DNA of 64,000 nucleotides from Paraspadella gotoi (taxonomy: Eukaryota > Chaetognatha): positions 16,436,005 to 16,500,004 of the forward strand of contig CM119265.1 of assembly GCA_051294375.1 (NCBI GenBank), in the 5' to 3' direction. The position numbers and the translations under genes are program-made. The notes under the pieces were generated by a model that did not search any database, was not told the DNA's origin, and saw nothing but the letters and a program-made list of their open reading frames with translations. Position 1 is the stretch's first letter; the number at the start of each line of letters is the position of its first letter. This document shows positions 1 to 13,575 of this stretch, piece after piece.

Positions 1-1367
1 TTATTGTCTGATTTATAGACGAATAAGTAACTTTTAATTTGGTTAACATAAGGACATAATTTTTTTTACATAAAAATAGACATATTTCGGACTCAATTCA
101 TATTTTCATCGTTGTTGTTAAACAATTTAAAATATTATCATATTGTTTTTTGAGTTTTTAATCAAAATTTGTTTAATTGACTTTTTCAATATTGTTGATT
201 GAAGAATTAATAAAGCCATCTATCAATGTTTACAGACAAGGCTTTGATTATTTATAATTAAGTTGACCAGTTTGGAGACTATCTACATATACGAGTTTTG
301 ATTTTAAAAAAAACTTATAAACAAAAGCAATTCTTTAAAATCTTGGAAGTTAAGCTTCTTCTCAAGTGTTCTCTGTTTACTTTAAATGAAACTACTTTAT
401 TTATAATAGTTACAAAATATTTACTATTCAAATTTAGTAACGTTTATTAGACAGTATTTAATTTTTTTTACGATCATTCAACATAATAAACTTAATCATG
501 ATTCTGATACTGAATGGATTCCTTTTCACTTATCGTATATGTATATACTGAGAATTTATCGAATGATTTGACTTTTAACTTTCAGTTTTTAGCTTTATTT
601 TTAGACTTTTTTAAATTTTGTTTAGTTGAAAGAGAAAATATTTTTCACTTATTATGATTATCAGTTTAATGTAAAGTCTGTTATTATGAGTACATGGATA
701 AGATTAGACTAATTCACTAAAATTGCTGCTTTCAAGCTTGTGCTCTAAAAATTAAAATTGCTGTTTTAAAAAAAAAAAATTTATTATAATTATAAATACT
801 ATTATTTTACATTATTATTAATATTGTTAATTATTTTTTGATAATATTAATACTTATTATTTTTTTTAATATTTTACTTTTATTGGTTATTTTTATCTTA
901 AGTTATCATGTTTTCTTCGGATTTACCTATTTATTAAGCAACATATAACGGTAAATAAACGATTTTGAAAAGTTATACAATTTATAAATGTTTATTTTAT
1001 GTAATAAGGATTTTAAGGCCAAGCAAAATAGTTAATTTATATTTTATGCAAAAATCTGTTCCGAATTCCTTCTTTTGGTAGGAAAAAAGCATTCGAGCTC
1101 TCGTTTAAATGCCATTTATCTTGTTTATATTAGGTATAATACTATAAACTATTTATATTTATAAAAACTATTCTAAAACTTTTAATATTTAATTATTTTA
1201 TAATATTACAATAATTAAACGTCTTGAAATTACGCGATTAAATGAGCGTCATCGTTATCTTGACACTTCGATTTAAGCTAATTTGCATAATTTAGGAGCC
1301 AGATAAAATCGACCGGGATCTCTTCATGTTTTGAGAATTTCAAATCGAAATAAAGGTGGTTTTAAAA
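1..1367. other. AT-rich intergenic DNA, no gene seen
   Basis: This stretch is very AT-rich with long T and A runs. No open frame with recognisable protein similarity, no splice-bounded exon and no RNA gene was seen on either strand. Confidence 0.6.
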
Positions 1368-1439
1368 TTAAAGTATATGATGTGTGTGATCCACTTGTGT
1401 AAACGTTTTTAAAATCCGAATTTCATCTTGATACACTAA

Positions 1440-1722
1440 TATGAGGGAAAGGTGGAATGGAATGCGAATATGAGGAAAGGTGGAATGAATTGCGAATGAT
1501 GAGGGAGGGGGAATGAATGCGAATATGAGGAGAAAGTGAATTAATGCGAAATATGAGGGAAAGGTGAATGAATGCGAATATGAGGGAAAGGTGGATGAAT
1601 GGGAATATGAGGGAAGGTGAATGAATGCGAATATGAGGGAAAGGTGGAATGAATGCGAAATATGAGGAAAGGTTGAATGAATGCGAATATGAGGGAAAGG
1701 TGGAATGAATGTGAATATTATT
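1440..1722. repeat. Minisatellite, ~25-bp unit
   Basis: About ten imperfect copies of a unit of roughly 22-27 bp, built around GAATGCGAATATGAGG followed by GAAAGGTG, run head to tail. Copies differ by small indels, which keeps a 123-codon frame open on the minus strand by chance. That frame is low-complexity and has no protein resemblance, so it is treated as repeat DNA. Confidence 0.85.
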
Positions 1723-2211
1723 GAATGTTGATAGGACAATTTTTAAGGAAGTTTAGGGAAATTTGGTCTATATAGAAAGACAAATGGTAAAAAGAAATGA
1801 ATGCTAAAACAGAATGAATGCTTATTTAAAGAGAAGATCGCTACTTGTCGAAACAGACAAAAAGCCTGAGCATGAATCTAAAAATTGCAACAACAAAAAA
1901 AATTACTAAAATACAATACAATACAAAACAATACAATAAAATACAATACAATGCAATACTACACATGTTTTCTAGCTAAAAACACGTATTTAAAATTTGA
2001 AACCCAACAAGTTTCGAAGGTGACAACGACGCGGTTCAACCTCGATGACGCTTTTCTCGTTGTCTTCATCCGAAATGCATGGATTTTCGCGCTGGATAGG
2101 GAAACGCGCGGCCGCCGCGACCCGTCGCCACAAAATGCAGGAATTTTCACGCTGATGGTGAAAACGCTTCTTCACAACTCTATCATCACGGGGGGGGGAG
2201 TCGTCGTCGTC

Positions 2212-2364
2212 NNNNNNNNNNNNNNNNNNNNNNNNNNNNNNNNNNNNNNNNNNNNNNNNNNNNNNNNNNNNNNNNNNNNNNNNNNNNNNNNNNNNNNNNN
2301 NNNNNNNNNNNNNNNNNNNNNNNNNNNNNNNNNNNNNNNNNNNNNNNNNNNNNNNNNNNNNNNN

Positions 2365-2400
<36 letters not shown>

Positions 2401-5400
2401 CCGCCTTAACTTTTCATAGTTATCCCTTATTTTATGTGTTCCTCTTTCCTTTATTTTCCCCCCATAAGTAATAATTACCCCAAACTTCGCTTTAATGCGA
2501 AACCTGGGATCAAGATTCATTGTCAAAAAGAAAAAAAGATTCCTTGGGAGTTTCTGACGAAAAAACGCAAGGGTACGCCGAGTAGGAATATATTTTCACT
2601 ATTACAAATGAATATTTCTATGATTACGATTCAAAACTAATATAACTATTTAAATCTCACACGACACTCGTGCCTGGGCGCGCGCTACGTGCGCTTAACA
2701 CACGCGCCCGGGGCCACCCACGTGTAGAGACAACATTGTAGAGCGCCGCGCTCTCTTCGGGTTCAGACTTTGTTTGTTCGGGTCAGCGTTTGTTTTCAAA
2801 CTCCAATGATAACTTTTCTCGAATGGGGAAATTGCAAGAAAAGAGAAAAAAATACGCGGGTGAGTTTTGAGTTTTGAGCTTTTTACAGAGTTTTTTTATT
2901 TTGGTGAGTTCTTGGAATTGTACTAGCTTCGTTTGGAGGGTATGTTTTCGAGTCGTAGGCGGAAAATGGTTTTCACCGCTCGCTTTATAACGACGTAACA
3001 AGCCTAACAACGAAAAGCGACGACGACGACGACGACGACGATGATGATAAAAGAGAAAAAAAGTGAAAAACCTCATCACGGAGATAAACATTCTTCATCT
3101 TTGCCTCCTCCTCGAGGGAGGCCGGTTTTTTGCTTAGGGCGAAGAAATCGCTCTCTCTTTTTAGTCTCTCTCTCTCTCTCTCTNNNNNNNNNNNNNNNNN
3201 NNNNNNNNNNNNNNNNNNNNNNNNNNNNNNNNNNNNNNNNNNNNNNNNNNNNNNNNNNNNNNNNNNNNNNNNNNNNNNNNNNNNNNNNNNNNNNNNNNNN
3301 NNNNNNNNNNNNNNNNNNNNNNNNNNNNNNNNNNNNNNNNNNNNNNNNNNNNNNNNNNNNNNNNNNNNNNNNNNNNNNNNNNNNNNNNNNNNNNNNNNNN
3401 NNNNNNNNNNNNNNCGGTCCCTATACCATTAATTATGTTAAAATCATTTTCACAACTTCTTTCGCCATCGTAGGTCGATTTCGTCCGAAGACTCAATTTT
3501 CGATTTCCCCCCCCCCCCCAAAAAAAAGAGCCTTCATCTAAAAAAATTATTTTATTTATGTTTAAATTGAATTAAATCCGATTTTTAAAAAAACTATTGT
3601 GAATGAAGCAAGATTCTTTTCATCATCGCCATCTCCTTCCCACATTCAGTTGCGGTCTTGGGTGGCGCCTCCCGCGTAGTAGCCCCGACTCTGCAACCTC
3701 CAGAGTCCATACACACTCTTTGCCACCACCAAAATCGTCCACCTCCGCCACCCCTAAGCGCCGCCTTTCACTCCCGCCTCCCACGTCACAGTCACCGCGT
3801 GAACGATCGGTTTTTAATGAGGCTCTGGATGTCTCATCCCCGACGCGTCCGANNNNNNNNNNNNNNNNNNNNNNNNNNNNNNNNNNNNNNNNNNNNNNNN
3901 NNNNNNNNNNNNNNNNNNNNNNNNNNNNNNNNNNNNNNNTGTTAACCTTTGCGTTGGACGTGCATGCGTTGACTCGATGCTCCGTCGTCAGAGAATCTTT
4001 CAGTGTTAAGTTGGCCCCTTGGCATTGATGTTCACNNNNNNNNNNNNNNNNNNNNNNNNNNNNNNNNNNNNNNNNNNNNNNNNNNNNNNNNNNNNNNNNN
4101 NNNNNNNNNNNNNNNNNNNNNNNNNNNNNNNNNNNNNNNNNNNNNNNNNNNNNNNNNNNNNNNNNNNNNNNNNNNNNNNNNNNNNNNNNNNNNNNNNNNN
4201 NNNNNNNNNNNNNNNNNNNNNNNNNNNNNNNNNNNNNNNNNNNNNNNNNNNNNNNNNNNNNNNNNNNNNNNNNNNNNNNNNNNNNNNNNNNNNNNNNNNN
4301 NNNNNNNNNNNNNNNNNNNNNNNNNNNNNNNNNNNNNNNNNNNNNNNNNNNNNNNNNNNNNNNNNNNNNNAAGAAAATAGAAATGGCATTTAAGAATCTT
4401 GGAGTTTGTTTGTATGGGACAACGGAAGGAGAAAGGACAAGCAGCAAATACTAAGAATGAGAGTGCGACTGTCCTGATTCTGTGTCAGTGAGTTCGTAAA
4501 GAGCGAATAGGATTTTTCGCGAGCGGCAGGTGGCTCCACTTGCTCCGTCGCGCGCATTTCCGTCTCAGTTTGCATTCGATGCAGACAGAGAATTCGATGT
4601 AGTCAGCAAAACTCCTGCGGCGAAAGGAAAATCGAAAAAGTCGAATTGTTTGAAGAGAAAAGAGGAATCCTTTTATTTTGTCTGACTGAGGCCATGGCTG
4701 AAAATGGAAAACAATGGCTGAGGCCATGGCTGAAAGTTTAAAGAGAAGGCCGAGGCCATGGCAAAAAAAATGGTGAGAAAAAACTAAATCCATGGCTGTA
4801 ACTGGCAAGATGACATCGAGTTCCTAGATAAAAAAAAATGTCCAAAACTCTTAAATTCGGCTTAAATTTCACTTTTGAAATTAAAAAAAAATAATGTTAC
4901 TAAATTTATTTCTTGTTATGGAAAATTTTTCGTTTCTATTGATTCTTTTGTAACATTTTCTTCCTTCCTTGTCAACGATTAATTCCCCCTGCCTCCTCCT
5001 CCTCCTCCTCCTCCTNNNNNNNNNNNNNNNNNNNNNNNNNNNNNNNNNNNNNNNNNNNNNNNNNNNNNNNNNNNNNNNNNNNNNNNNNNNNNNNNNNNNN
5101 NNNNNNNNNNNNNNNNNNNNNNNNNNNNNNNNNNNNNNNNNNNNNNNNNNNNNNNNNNNNNNNNNNNNNNNNNNNNNNNNNNNNNNNNNNNNNNNNNNNN
5201 NNNNNNNNNNNNNNNNNNNNNNNNNNNNNNNNNNNNNNNNNNNNNNNNNNNNNNNNNNNNNNNNNNNNNNNNNNNNNNNNNNNNNNNNNNNNNNNNNNNN
5301 NNNNTTGGTTCACAATTTTCACTTTTCACCGTCGATCGACCTTGAAAACGAAGAGACTTGAAAAAAGCGACGAGGAAGAAGAAGAAGAAGAAAGTTTACT

Positions 5401-8362
5401 CACTCCAAATCAATTAACTCCGCCTCCGCGGTTCCCTCTTTCATCTTCCTCTTCCTCCTCCTCCTCCTCCTCATCCACCTCCCCCCCCCNNNNNNNNNNN
5501 NNNNNNNNNNNNNNNNNNNNNNNNNNNNNNNNNNNNNNNNNNNNNNNNNNNNNNNNNNNNNNNNNNNNNNNNNNNNNNNNNNNNNNNNNNNNNNNNNNNN
5601 NNNNNNNNNNNNNNNNNNNNNNNNNNNNNNNNNNNNNNNNNNNNNNNNNNNNNNNNNNNNNNNNNNNNNNNNNNNNNNNNNNNNNNNNNNNNNNNNNNNN
5701 NNNNNNNNNNNNNNNNNNNNNNNNNNNNNNNNACTTTTTTCTTTCGAGCGGAAACGTGAGCGATGATGCAGGTGAGGGATAAGTGGTGAGAGGCGACGCG
5801 GGGGAGTGGGTGGATGATATTGTGGTCACTGTGATTAGTGAATTAGGGTGGTGAATAACTAGTTGATGCACGTCCGAGTTTAGTATAAAATATGAAATGT
5901 TCTCTGTACTTGTAAACTAAGTCATTTTGGTATAAGGAAAATATNNNNNNNNNNNNNNNNNNNNNNNNNNNNNNNNNNNNNNNNNNNNNNNNNNNNNNNN
6001 NNNNNNNNNNNNNNNNNNNNNNNNNNNNNNNNNNNNNNNNNNNNNNNNNNNNNNNNNNNNNNNNNNNNNNNNNNNNNNNNNNNNNNNNNNNNNNNNNNNN
6101 NNNNNNNNCTTCTTTTCCAGAAGCGCCTCATTTCAGCTTAAATTTTGAATTAGGTTTGGTTTTAGGTTTTAAAAGGGATTATGTTAGAGAAAAAGTTTAG
6201 GGTTAAATATTAGGTTAGGGATGTGGTTAAAGTTGTTAAAGACTTTGTTATCGTCTTCGTCATCATCATCGTCTTTGTTCGAATCATTTGAGCTTGAAAA
6301 ATAGTTAAGAATTATGGTTAAGGATTACCAATTGGAATGAAGGATCAGGTTAGAGGTAGGGATTAAGGTTAAGAATTTTTAAAAAAGACTAAGATTATTT
6401 ATTAAAACTCTTATAGAGTATCATTATTATTAACGTTTGTTTTTGTTTTACTTTTCTGTTTGGGGAGGGTTAGACTTAATTTAATTATTTTGATGTATGT
6501 CACTGTATCAAATTTTTTATATAAATTAAACTATAATATATTAAAATTAAAATAAGGCTTAGGGATTAAAAACAAAAATTGAGCGCTTTTGGAAAATAGT
6601 GCCAAAAAACCTAGGCGGTTAAAGGGATCTGAAATAGAAGTGAGAGAAGGGAAAGGTAAAGATGAAGACGTTGACACGTAAAAGTGAAGAATGAAATGGG
6701 GAAAAAAAGAAAATTGAATGAAGAAAATATGATAGAAAGAGAAAGAAAAAGAGAAAAAAAAAAATGCAAGGGTGGTTTCAAGGTGGACAAAGAAGTTAAA
6801 GAGATAATTCTGAGTAGGAGAGATTTAAAGATAAAAATGGAGAAGAGGTTGACAGAAAGAAAGGGAAGAGAGATGAAGAGGATGGAGGAAGAGGAGGAGG
6901 AGGAGGAGGAGGAGTAAGTCACTCGAGGGTGGTGGTAATTGAATTCATCGGCGATAAATTCCTTTTCGCCGCGAAGACGTTTCGCGTTTAAGTCGACGCC
7001 TCGAACGCTGTTATGACGCTTAAGCGACGATCTCGAGAAAGAGGGAGTGCCATGGTNNNNNNNNNNNNNNNNNNNNNNNNNNNNNNNNNNNNNNNNNNNN
7101 NNNNNNNNNNNNNNNNNNNNNNNNNNNNNNNNNNNNNNNNNNNNNNNNNNNNNNNNNNNNNNNNNNNNNNNNNNNNNNNNNNNNNNNNNNNNNNNNNNNN
7201 NNNNNNNNNNNNNNNNNNNNNNNNNNNNNNNNNNNNNNNNNNNNNNNNNNNNNNNNNNNNNAAACAATTACCTATTCAGAGAGTCTCTCTGCTATGAACT
7301 TTATGAAACTGTCAACATAAATTCAATAAATTGACAGCTCAGAATTATGACGTGGCTGCGACAGAGATAATTTTCCAGGGAAAATAAAATTCATGATAGA
7401 AAAAACCCAAGATGTCAGCTGGGAAAATGATGATGGCAGAGCGTCAATGGAACGCCACGCCAGGCCACGCCGTAATAACGGCGAGACCCTTCGACGTCAT
7501 AAAGGATCGACTGTAGCCAGCGACTTATTTGGCGACGGTTTTTAACGCATCATTACGCGATTTAGGCGCCATAGACGGTTAAAGTTCGTAATTAGCGGAG
7601 TCGTTCGGGCGAATCGCTTCGGAGAAACATTAGGAATAGGATCTGTAATTAACGCCGAATGAGCAAAGGTAAAGCGATATATATATATTATATACCAAGA
7701 GATTCTAACAATAAACAGAACCATGAAAAAAAATGTCATGTCATCAAACCGCCTTTCATAGAAAATTTCTCGTCTTGAGTATTTTTTTCTCAAATTTTTT
7801 TTCGTTGAATGATGATATAAAACAATAGACTTTTGAAGTTAAACAAAGAAAAAAAAACATTAAAAAAAAGGAAAAAAAGGAGAAAAAAAAATTGAAGAGA
7901 ATCGACGCGAGGATTTTAATCGATTTTCCCCATCGACTTTTTTTTTTCTTTTTTCTTTCTCTCTTTCTTTCTTTTTCCATCCGATTCCTTTCCTTTCATT
8001 TTTCTGTTTTTCTTTCCTCTTGTTTTTCTTTCCTTGTTTGCCTTTCAATTCATTGTTTAAGCAAGGTCGGTACTAGGAGAGGCAACGAGAAATTCGAGAA
8101 CTCTTTTCTCTCTTANNNNNNNNNNNNNNNNNNNNNNNNNNNNNNNNNNNNNNNNNNNNNNNNNNNNNNNNNNNNNNNNNNNNNNNNNNNNNNNNNNNNN
8201 NNNNNNNNNNNNNNNNNNNNNNNNNNNNNNNNNNNNNNNNNNNNNNNNNNNNNNNNNNNNNNNNNNNNNNNNNNNNNNNNNNNNNNNNNNNNNNNNNNNN
8301 NNNNNNNNNNNNNNNNNNNNNNNNNNNNNNNNNNNNNNNNNNNNNNNNNNNNNNNNNNNNNN
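2212..8362. other. Gap-rich, low-complexity stretch (nine N runs)
   Basis: Nine assembly gaps lie at 2212-2364, 3184-3414, 3853-3939, 4036-4370, 5016-5304, 5490-5732, 5945-6108, 7057-7261 and 8116-8362. Several begin or end within simple sequence: CT repeats at 2365-2400 and 3165-3183, CTC repeats at 4991-5015, and a C run at 5481-5489. This suggests the gaps formed where simple repeats could not be resolved. The intervening DNA holds CGA, GGA and GAAA tracts. Later exons of the minus-strand VGLUT-like gene could be hidden in these gaps; none was recognised in the visible bases. Confidence 0.7.
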
Positions 8363-9100
8363 CTTTTTAAATACTTTTTTTTAAAAACCTTAGGCTTAGC
8401 TTCGTATTTCAACCTCGTGAAATGTAGCTCGTTTTTAATCCTCTCTTAAAACAGACACACGCAAAAAAAAAGAATTAAAACTCAGGGATCCATTTCAGTG
8501 CTATTTCTGAATAGGGTTTGAAGTAGCAGCTCCGAAGGGATAATGCGATGATGGACGGATGAGGAGGAGGAAGAGGAGGAGGAAGGGGAAAAGGAGGATG
8601 AGGAGAAGGCCGTTTGATACAAGGGAGAAGGGGAAGTGGAGGAGGAAGGCCGTTAACCAAGGCCTCGAGACAATGCCTCACGTTTCCCTTATTCCATTAA
8701 ACCTCGTTTTTTTCTGCTTCGAGTGAATCTTCGTCACATTTCTCTCTCTCTCTCTCTCTCGCTCTCTCTCTCTCTCACTCTCTTTCTCTTTCTTCTCCAA
8801 AATCCTTCGAGCTTGAAATGGGGCAGAATTATTAATTTTCAGTTCCGCCTAAATATTTATCTCTTTCGTTTCTTTTGTTTTTTTTATATCCATTCTTAAA
8901 GTTGGTAGGAATCAATTTTTTTCCTCCATTTTTCTTTTCTTTTCCGAAGCTGAAAAGTATTTTTACTTTTAAAATGTATCGGTTTCGTTTTCTCATTTTT
9001 ATGTAAGTCACGTGATCACGTGATGACTGCTGAGTGACTGAGTCTCTAATTCTCCTTCATCGCCCACATCCTTCTTATTCTTACTTTTAATGACAGATTT

Positions 9101-9103
9101 CCG

Positions 9104-9167
<64 letters not shown>

Positions 9168-9172
9168 GTTTT
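9101..9172. repeat. CT/GA microsatellite
   Basis: A long pyrimidine dinucleotide tract (TC repeats with short interruptions), followed by a smaller one near 9204-9222. Frames through it are low-complexity Leu/Ser runs. Confidence 0.9.
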
Positions 9173-9533
9173 TCAATTCATTACTTTCCATTTATATAAC
9201 TGTCTCTCTCTCTCTCTCTCTCCTTCTTGTCGTTTTTCTTTATTATTTTTCCATTTTCCTATTTCGCTTCATCCTTTTTTCTCCTTTTTTTTTTAGCTCA
9301 ATTCCAATTTTTTTTTCACTTTCTCTTTTCTTTCCTCCATTCGACTTTTTATTCAATTTTCTTTTCCTCTTTTCCTCCGGAATTTTCTCAGCGGATCCCG
9401 GCTGCCGATTCGCTTCTTCTCGGCGGATCCCCGCGGCCGACCCGCTCCTCTCGGCGGATGTCCCGGCCGATTCGCCCGATTTGCCGGGTTTTTCGCATAT
9501 CTCTTGATTTGCGGGAGAAAGAAGAAAGGAAGA

Positions 9534-9566
<33 letters not shown>

Positions 9567-9576
9567 CGACGACGAC
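9534..9576. repeat. CGA trinucleotide repeat
   Basis: An uninterrupted CGA/ACG trinucleotide run. Similar CGA or TCG runs occur at 3018-3042, 12477-12534, 14319-14345, 14397-14424, 21693-21720 and 22050-22070, so this motif is a characteristic microsatellite of the genome. Confidence 0.9.
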
Positions 9577-10549
9577 GATCGGGAAAAAAGATAAAATCGA
9601 CTCCACTTGTGAAAGTCGCAGTTTTTTCCTCGTGCTTGTTTTGGTTTATCTTTTCAGCGCAGATGGCGCCAACATTGAAACCTTAGGGTCATGCGAACTA
9701 CTTCGAGAGGAACATCTGGATTTAAAGTTGCAAAAAAAAGAGGAGAACTGATGATTACGTATTTGTTGAGTTTCTGTCCTTTCCTCTGCGATCTCTCAAT
9801 TTTTGCTTCACTGTTTCTCTTGTGAGAATCCGTCGTGAACGAAAAAAAAAGGAAAATGATGGAAAAGATCGAGTCTGTTGTATCTTTTTATCAGTATAGC
9901 ATAGTAGGTTACACTTGTTACTCCCAGAAATTGATGCATAACGTAGATCCGAGATGCGGTGTGACTCAGACTAAAGCGAGTAATGGGCACCGCTCGGTGG
10001 TATCGGGTCATTTTATCGCTCCACGGGTCAAAGAGAGAAAAAAAGAGACGACTGCGCTGTTCTTTCTTTATATAAAAAAAAAGGTTAACTAAAGAAAAAA
10101 GAAGACGGTTACAAAAAAAAAGAAGAAGAATAAGAAACAAAAGGGGGAAGGAGCTCGATGTGTCGCTCCCTGTTTGGCCCGTAGGCTCGTCTTTTCCAAA
10201 GAGAGGGGATGGTACAGGGCCGAGGGAAAAATGGGTGCGCAAGAGGGGTGAAAAGGGGAAGAGGAGGGGCGCCCGCCGCGTGACGCCGTAATGGCGTCGA
10301 TGGCGCCATAATCTCGTTATATCCGTCGTTATTTTGGGAAAATCGGGAGGAGGAGAAGAATTCGATGAACCCGAAAAGAGGAAGGGGGGAAGGAAGGGGG
10401 GAGGGAGAGGAGTAGAAGGGGGAGAGGGGGAGGATACGTCGTCTTGATTCGATTTGAAGCGCTGGAAAAGGGTCGAAGACCGCGAGGTAATAAGGAGAGC
10501 GGATAATGAAGGTCGAAGGGGGCAGGATTGTTTTAAGTAGTGATAAAAT

Positions 10550-10550
<1 letters not shown>

Positions 10551-10633
<83 letters not shown>
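10551..10633. repeat. AGT trinucleotide repeat
   Basis: A perfect AGT repeat of about 27 units. It produces a poly-Ser frame on the plus strand that is not taken as coding. Confidence 0.95.
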
Positions 10634-11555
10634 AACTAGATATAACCATGTCGTTCAGTTTAACGTCCCAAGAATTTTAAAAATCGGAAATTTTTTAAAA
10701 TCCTACTTTTTTTTAGCCGAGAATGACTATATTACCATCTACAAATGTCAACCGAATGTTTGTTTTTCCTCATTTCCAAAATGAACGATATTTAAAAAAA
10801 TATTGGTGAAATAATTGTAACCAGAAGAGAAAATAAATTAGGTTAAAAACTGAATTAACTTTATCCAGAAATATTTCGTGGTAATAATTCCATTATGTCT
10901 TTCCCTCCTTGATCATCGCTACCTCTCTCGCTTCTCTTGCCATTCGCTCTCTCCTCTTCCTCTCTCGCTCTCATCCACTTACCTTTTTCCTCTCTTCCGT
11001 TTTCTTCCTTTCTCTCTCTTCCCCTCTCTCAGCTTTCCGCTTCATAAAAACGCGAGGTTGATGGTTCTGTCGAGCTATTATGTTAAATAGACGGCTTTAT
11101 GCAAATGAGTTGGTTCGAACCCGGACGTAAAAACGAAGTCAGATGTAGCTCGACTGTTTCGTGCTACAGTGTAACCCGGTTCGAGTGAGATGTTTCTGAT
11201 TTCGGGTTGTGGTTTTTGTAATTGTTTGATTTTATTGTTTGATATTTCGATGTTGTCCCGATAGTCAAATCCGAACGTTTAAACTATAATTCGTAAAACC
11301 GGATGTTCTTGCTCAGTTGCCCCAAACAGGATACGAAAAACCAAGATGTTCTATTCGGAAAGCGCCAACACGGATACGCCAATCTGAAAGTGTCAACCCA
11401 GATGCGCGAACTCTGATTCCTCAATCAGATGAAATGTTAAAACCGGAAAGTGCGAACACGGATTTGCCAACCGAATGTGCCAATTAGGATACGAACCATG
11501 ATGTGTAACCCAGAAGGCCCTTATCCTCTAACCCGGATGTCATATCTCGACTCAC

Positions 11556-12289
11556 CTCGACGAGGCCTTGAAGGATCCGATGAAAGCGACGGCCCAATGT
11601 GGACCGACAGGCGGCGGGTGATGAAGAGATTGAGACCGGCGGAGATGGCGATGGCGCCGCCGAAGATTCTGACAAAGGAACATCGGTTAATTAATTGTAA
11701 CATAACATAACATTATAACATCGGAATTAATTGTGAGGAAAATATGAATTAATATTATAAACTATAATAGTCTAATAATGAAAATGGTGTACTGTATTAT
11801 ACAATATTATATGGGTTGAATATTTTATTTTCGTTGGTTTTTGAATCAGAGAAAAACAAATTTTTCCTCTAAAAATAAACATTCAAAATTTTAATATATT
11901 TATAAAAATAAAAATTAAAATCTCCGTTTTTTGCTTCCTGTAAATAAATAGAAATAAATATTTTCCTCTTTCTCTAAAGCCTAAGCTTTGGCCACGCAAT
12001 TGGCCACGCCCTTAGCCACGCCGTTGGCCACCGCCATGAATCGCTAACCCCAATGCCAAGGCCAACCCCAACGTCGTCATCTATTTCCCTCCGCGCGTCA
12101 CCAATTCCGTCTCCCGTCAACGACTTCACGAGACGTTGGCGCCGACGTCGCGTCACAGTGGTCGAGCAAAAAGGCGAATATCTTATTTTTTATTAATATT
12201 TTTTATTTTAATTTTAATATTCCCCGCTGGATCCACTTTCTCTTTACGCTTCGAAGGTCGCGTGACTGTTGTTCACGTGAACGGAATGT

Positions 12290-12382
<93 letters not shown>

Positions 12383-12476
12383 CCGAGATTCTCAAGATGT
12401 ATGGTTAGAATTTGGGTTTTTAGATTCGGTTTCGAGGTCAGAGGAAAGAAAAAGAAAAGAAGAAGACAGACGAGAA

Positions 12477-12510
<34 letters not shown>

Positions 12511-12637
12511 CGACGACGACGACGACGACGACGACTGAATTTGTGGAAAAACCATAAAAAATTCCTCGGTCTTTCGTTCCTCCCATTTCGGGCGAACGAC
12601 AGAAAAAAAAACGAAAATTTTGTTTCCAAGGAATCCG

Positions 12638-12729
<92 letters not shown>

Positions 12730-13512
12730 CTCTCTCTCTATCCCCTTCGATGAAAAATTGTGTAGTAAAAGTATAACCTATGGCTCAGCGAAGGAAGAGT
12801 CTTGACGAGAACGAGCGGAATTTTACATTTTTCCTCTTTTCTCTTATTCATGGTGAACGTCTTCTTCTTCTCTTCTTCTTCCTCGAAGGACATCACCGCG
12901 TCCGCCATCTTTTTTTTTGGCGGTGAATGTTTCAACTGACTTTGTTTGCCATCACGAACAGAACTAGTGGCTTTCCCAATACTTCCAGTTAAAACTAATT
13001 TATATAATTAATATATAAAGTTGTATAATTTATGTATATATTAAATATAATTTTATACCTTTCGAATATCGTTGTAATAGATTTTTGATATTTAATTTTT
13101 TTTTAAATCCAATTTTATTATATTTGGTTTCTTTCTCCATAAATTAAAATATTTTTAAAAGTAATAGTAAGTCGCTAAAGCGATCTACCAAAGGGCGCTA
13201 CTCACGAGTTGGCCGGGTATTTGGAGGCGAGAAGTCCGCCTGGGATTTGAGTGATGATGTATCCCCAAAAGAATGAGGAGTCGATGATCCCGATTTCGTA
13301 GGCCTCCCAGTCGAACTCTGGCGGCTGAAAAAGGAAACACGGACATCAAATGAACAACCTCTAGACTCGGAAACCGAGTGCGTTTTTCAGTGATTAAAGA
13401 TAATGTGAGAAATAGTTTTATTTTTTAATTTCAAAAATAATTCGAGAACCAAAAAAAATGGTTAAAACGATCTCGTTGGTTAAGAGAGAATTATTTGTAA
13501 GTTCTCATTAAG

Positions 13513-13575
<63 letters not shown>

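Noticed and set aside
6150-6380. TTAGG/TTAGGG-like sequence, also the CCCTAA-like runs at 51400-51440
   Set aside because: The units are irregular and not in tandem arrays; neither is telomeric.
12288-12557. Arg/Glu then Asp/Thr frame across GA and CGA repeats
   Set aside because: The frame is open only because dinucleotide and trinucleotide repeats lack stops. The same holds for frames at 9090-9296, 15323-15746, 16393-17048 and 20807-21301.
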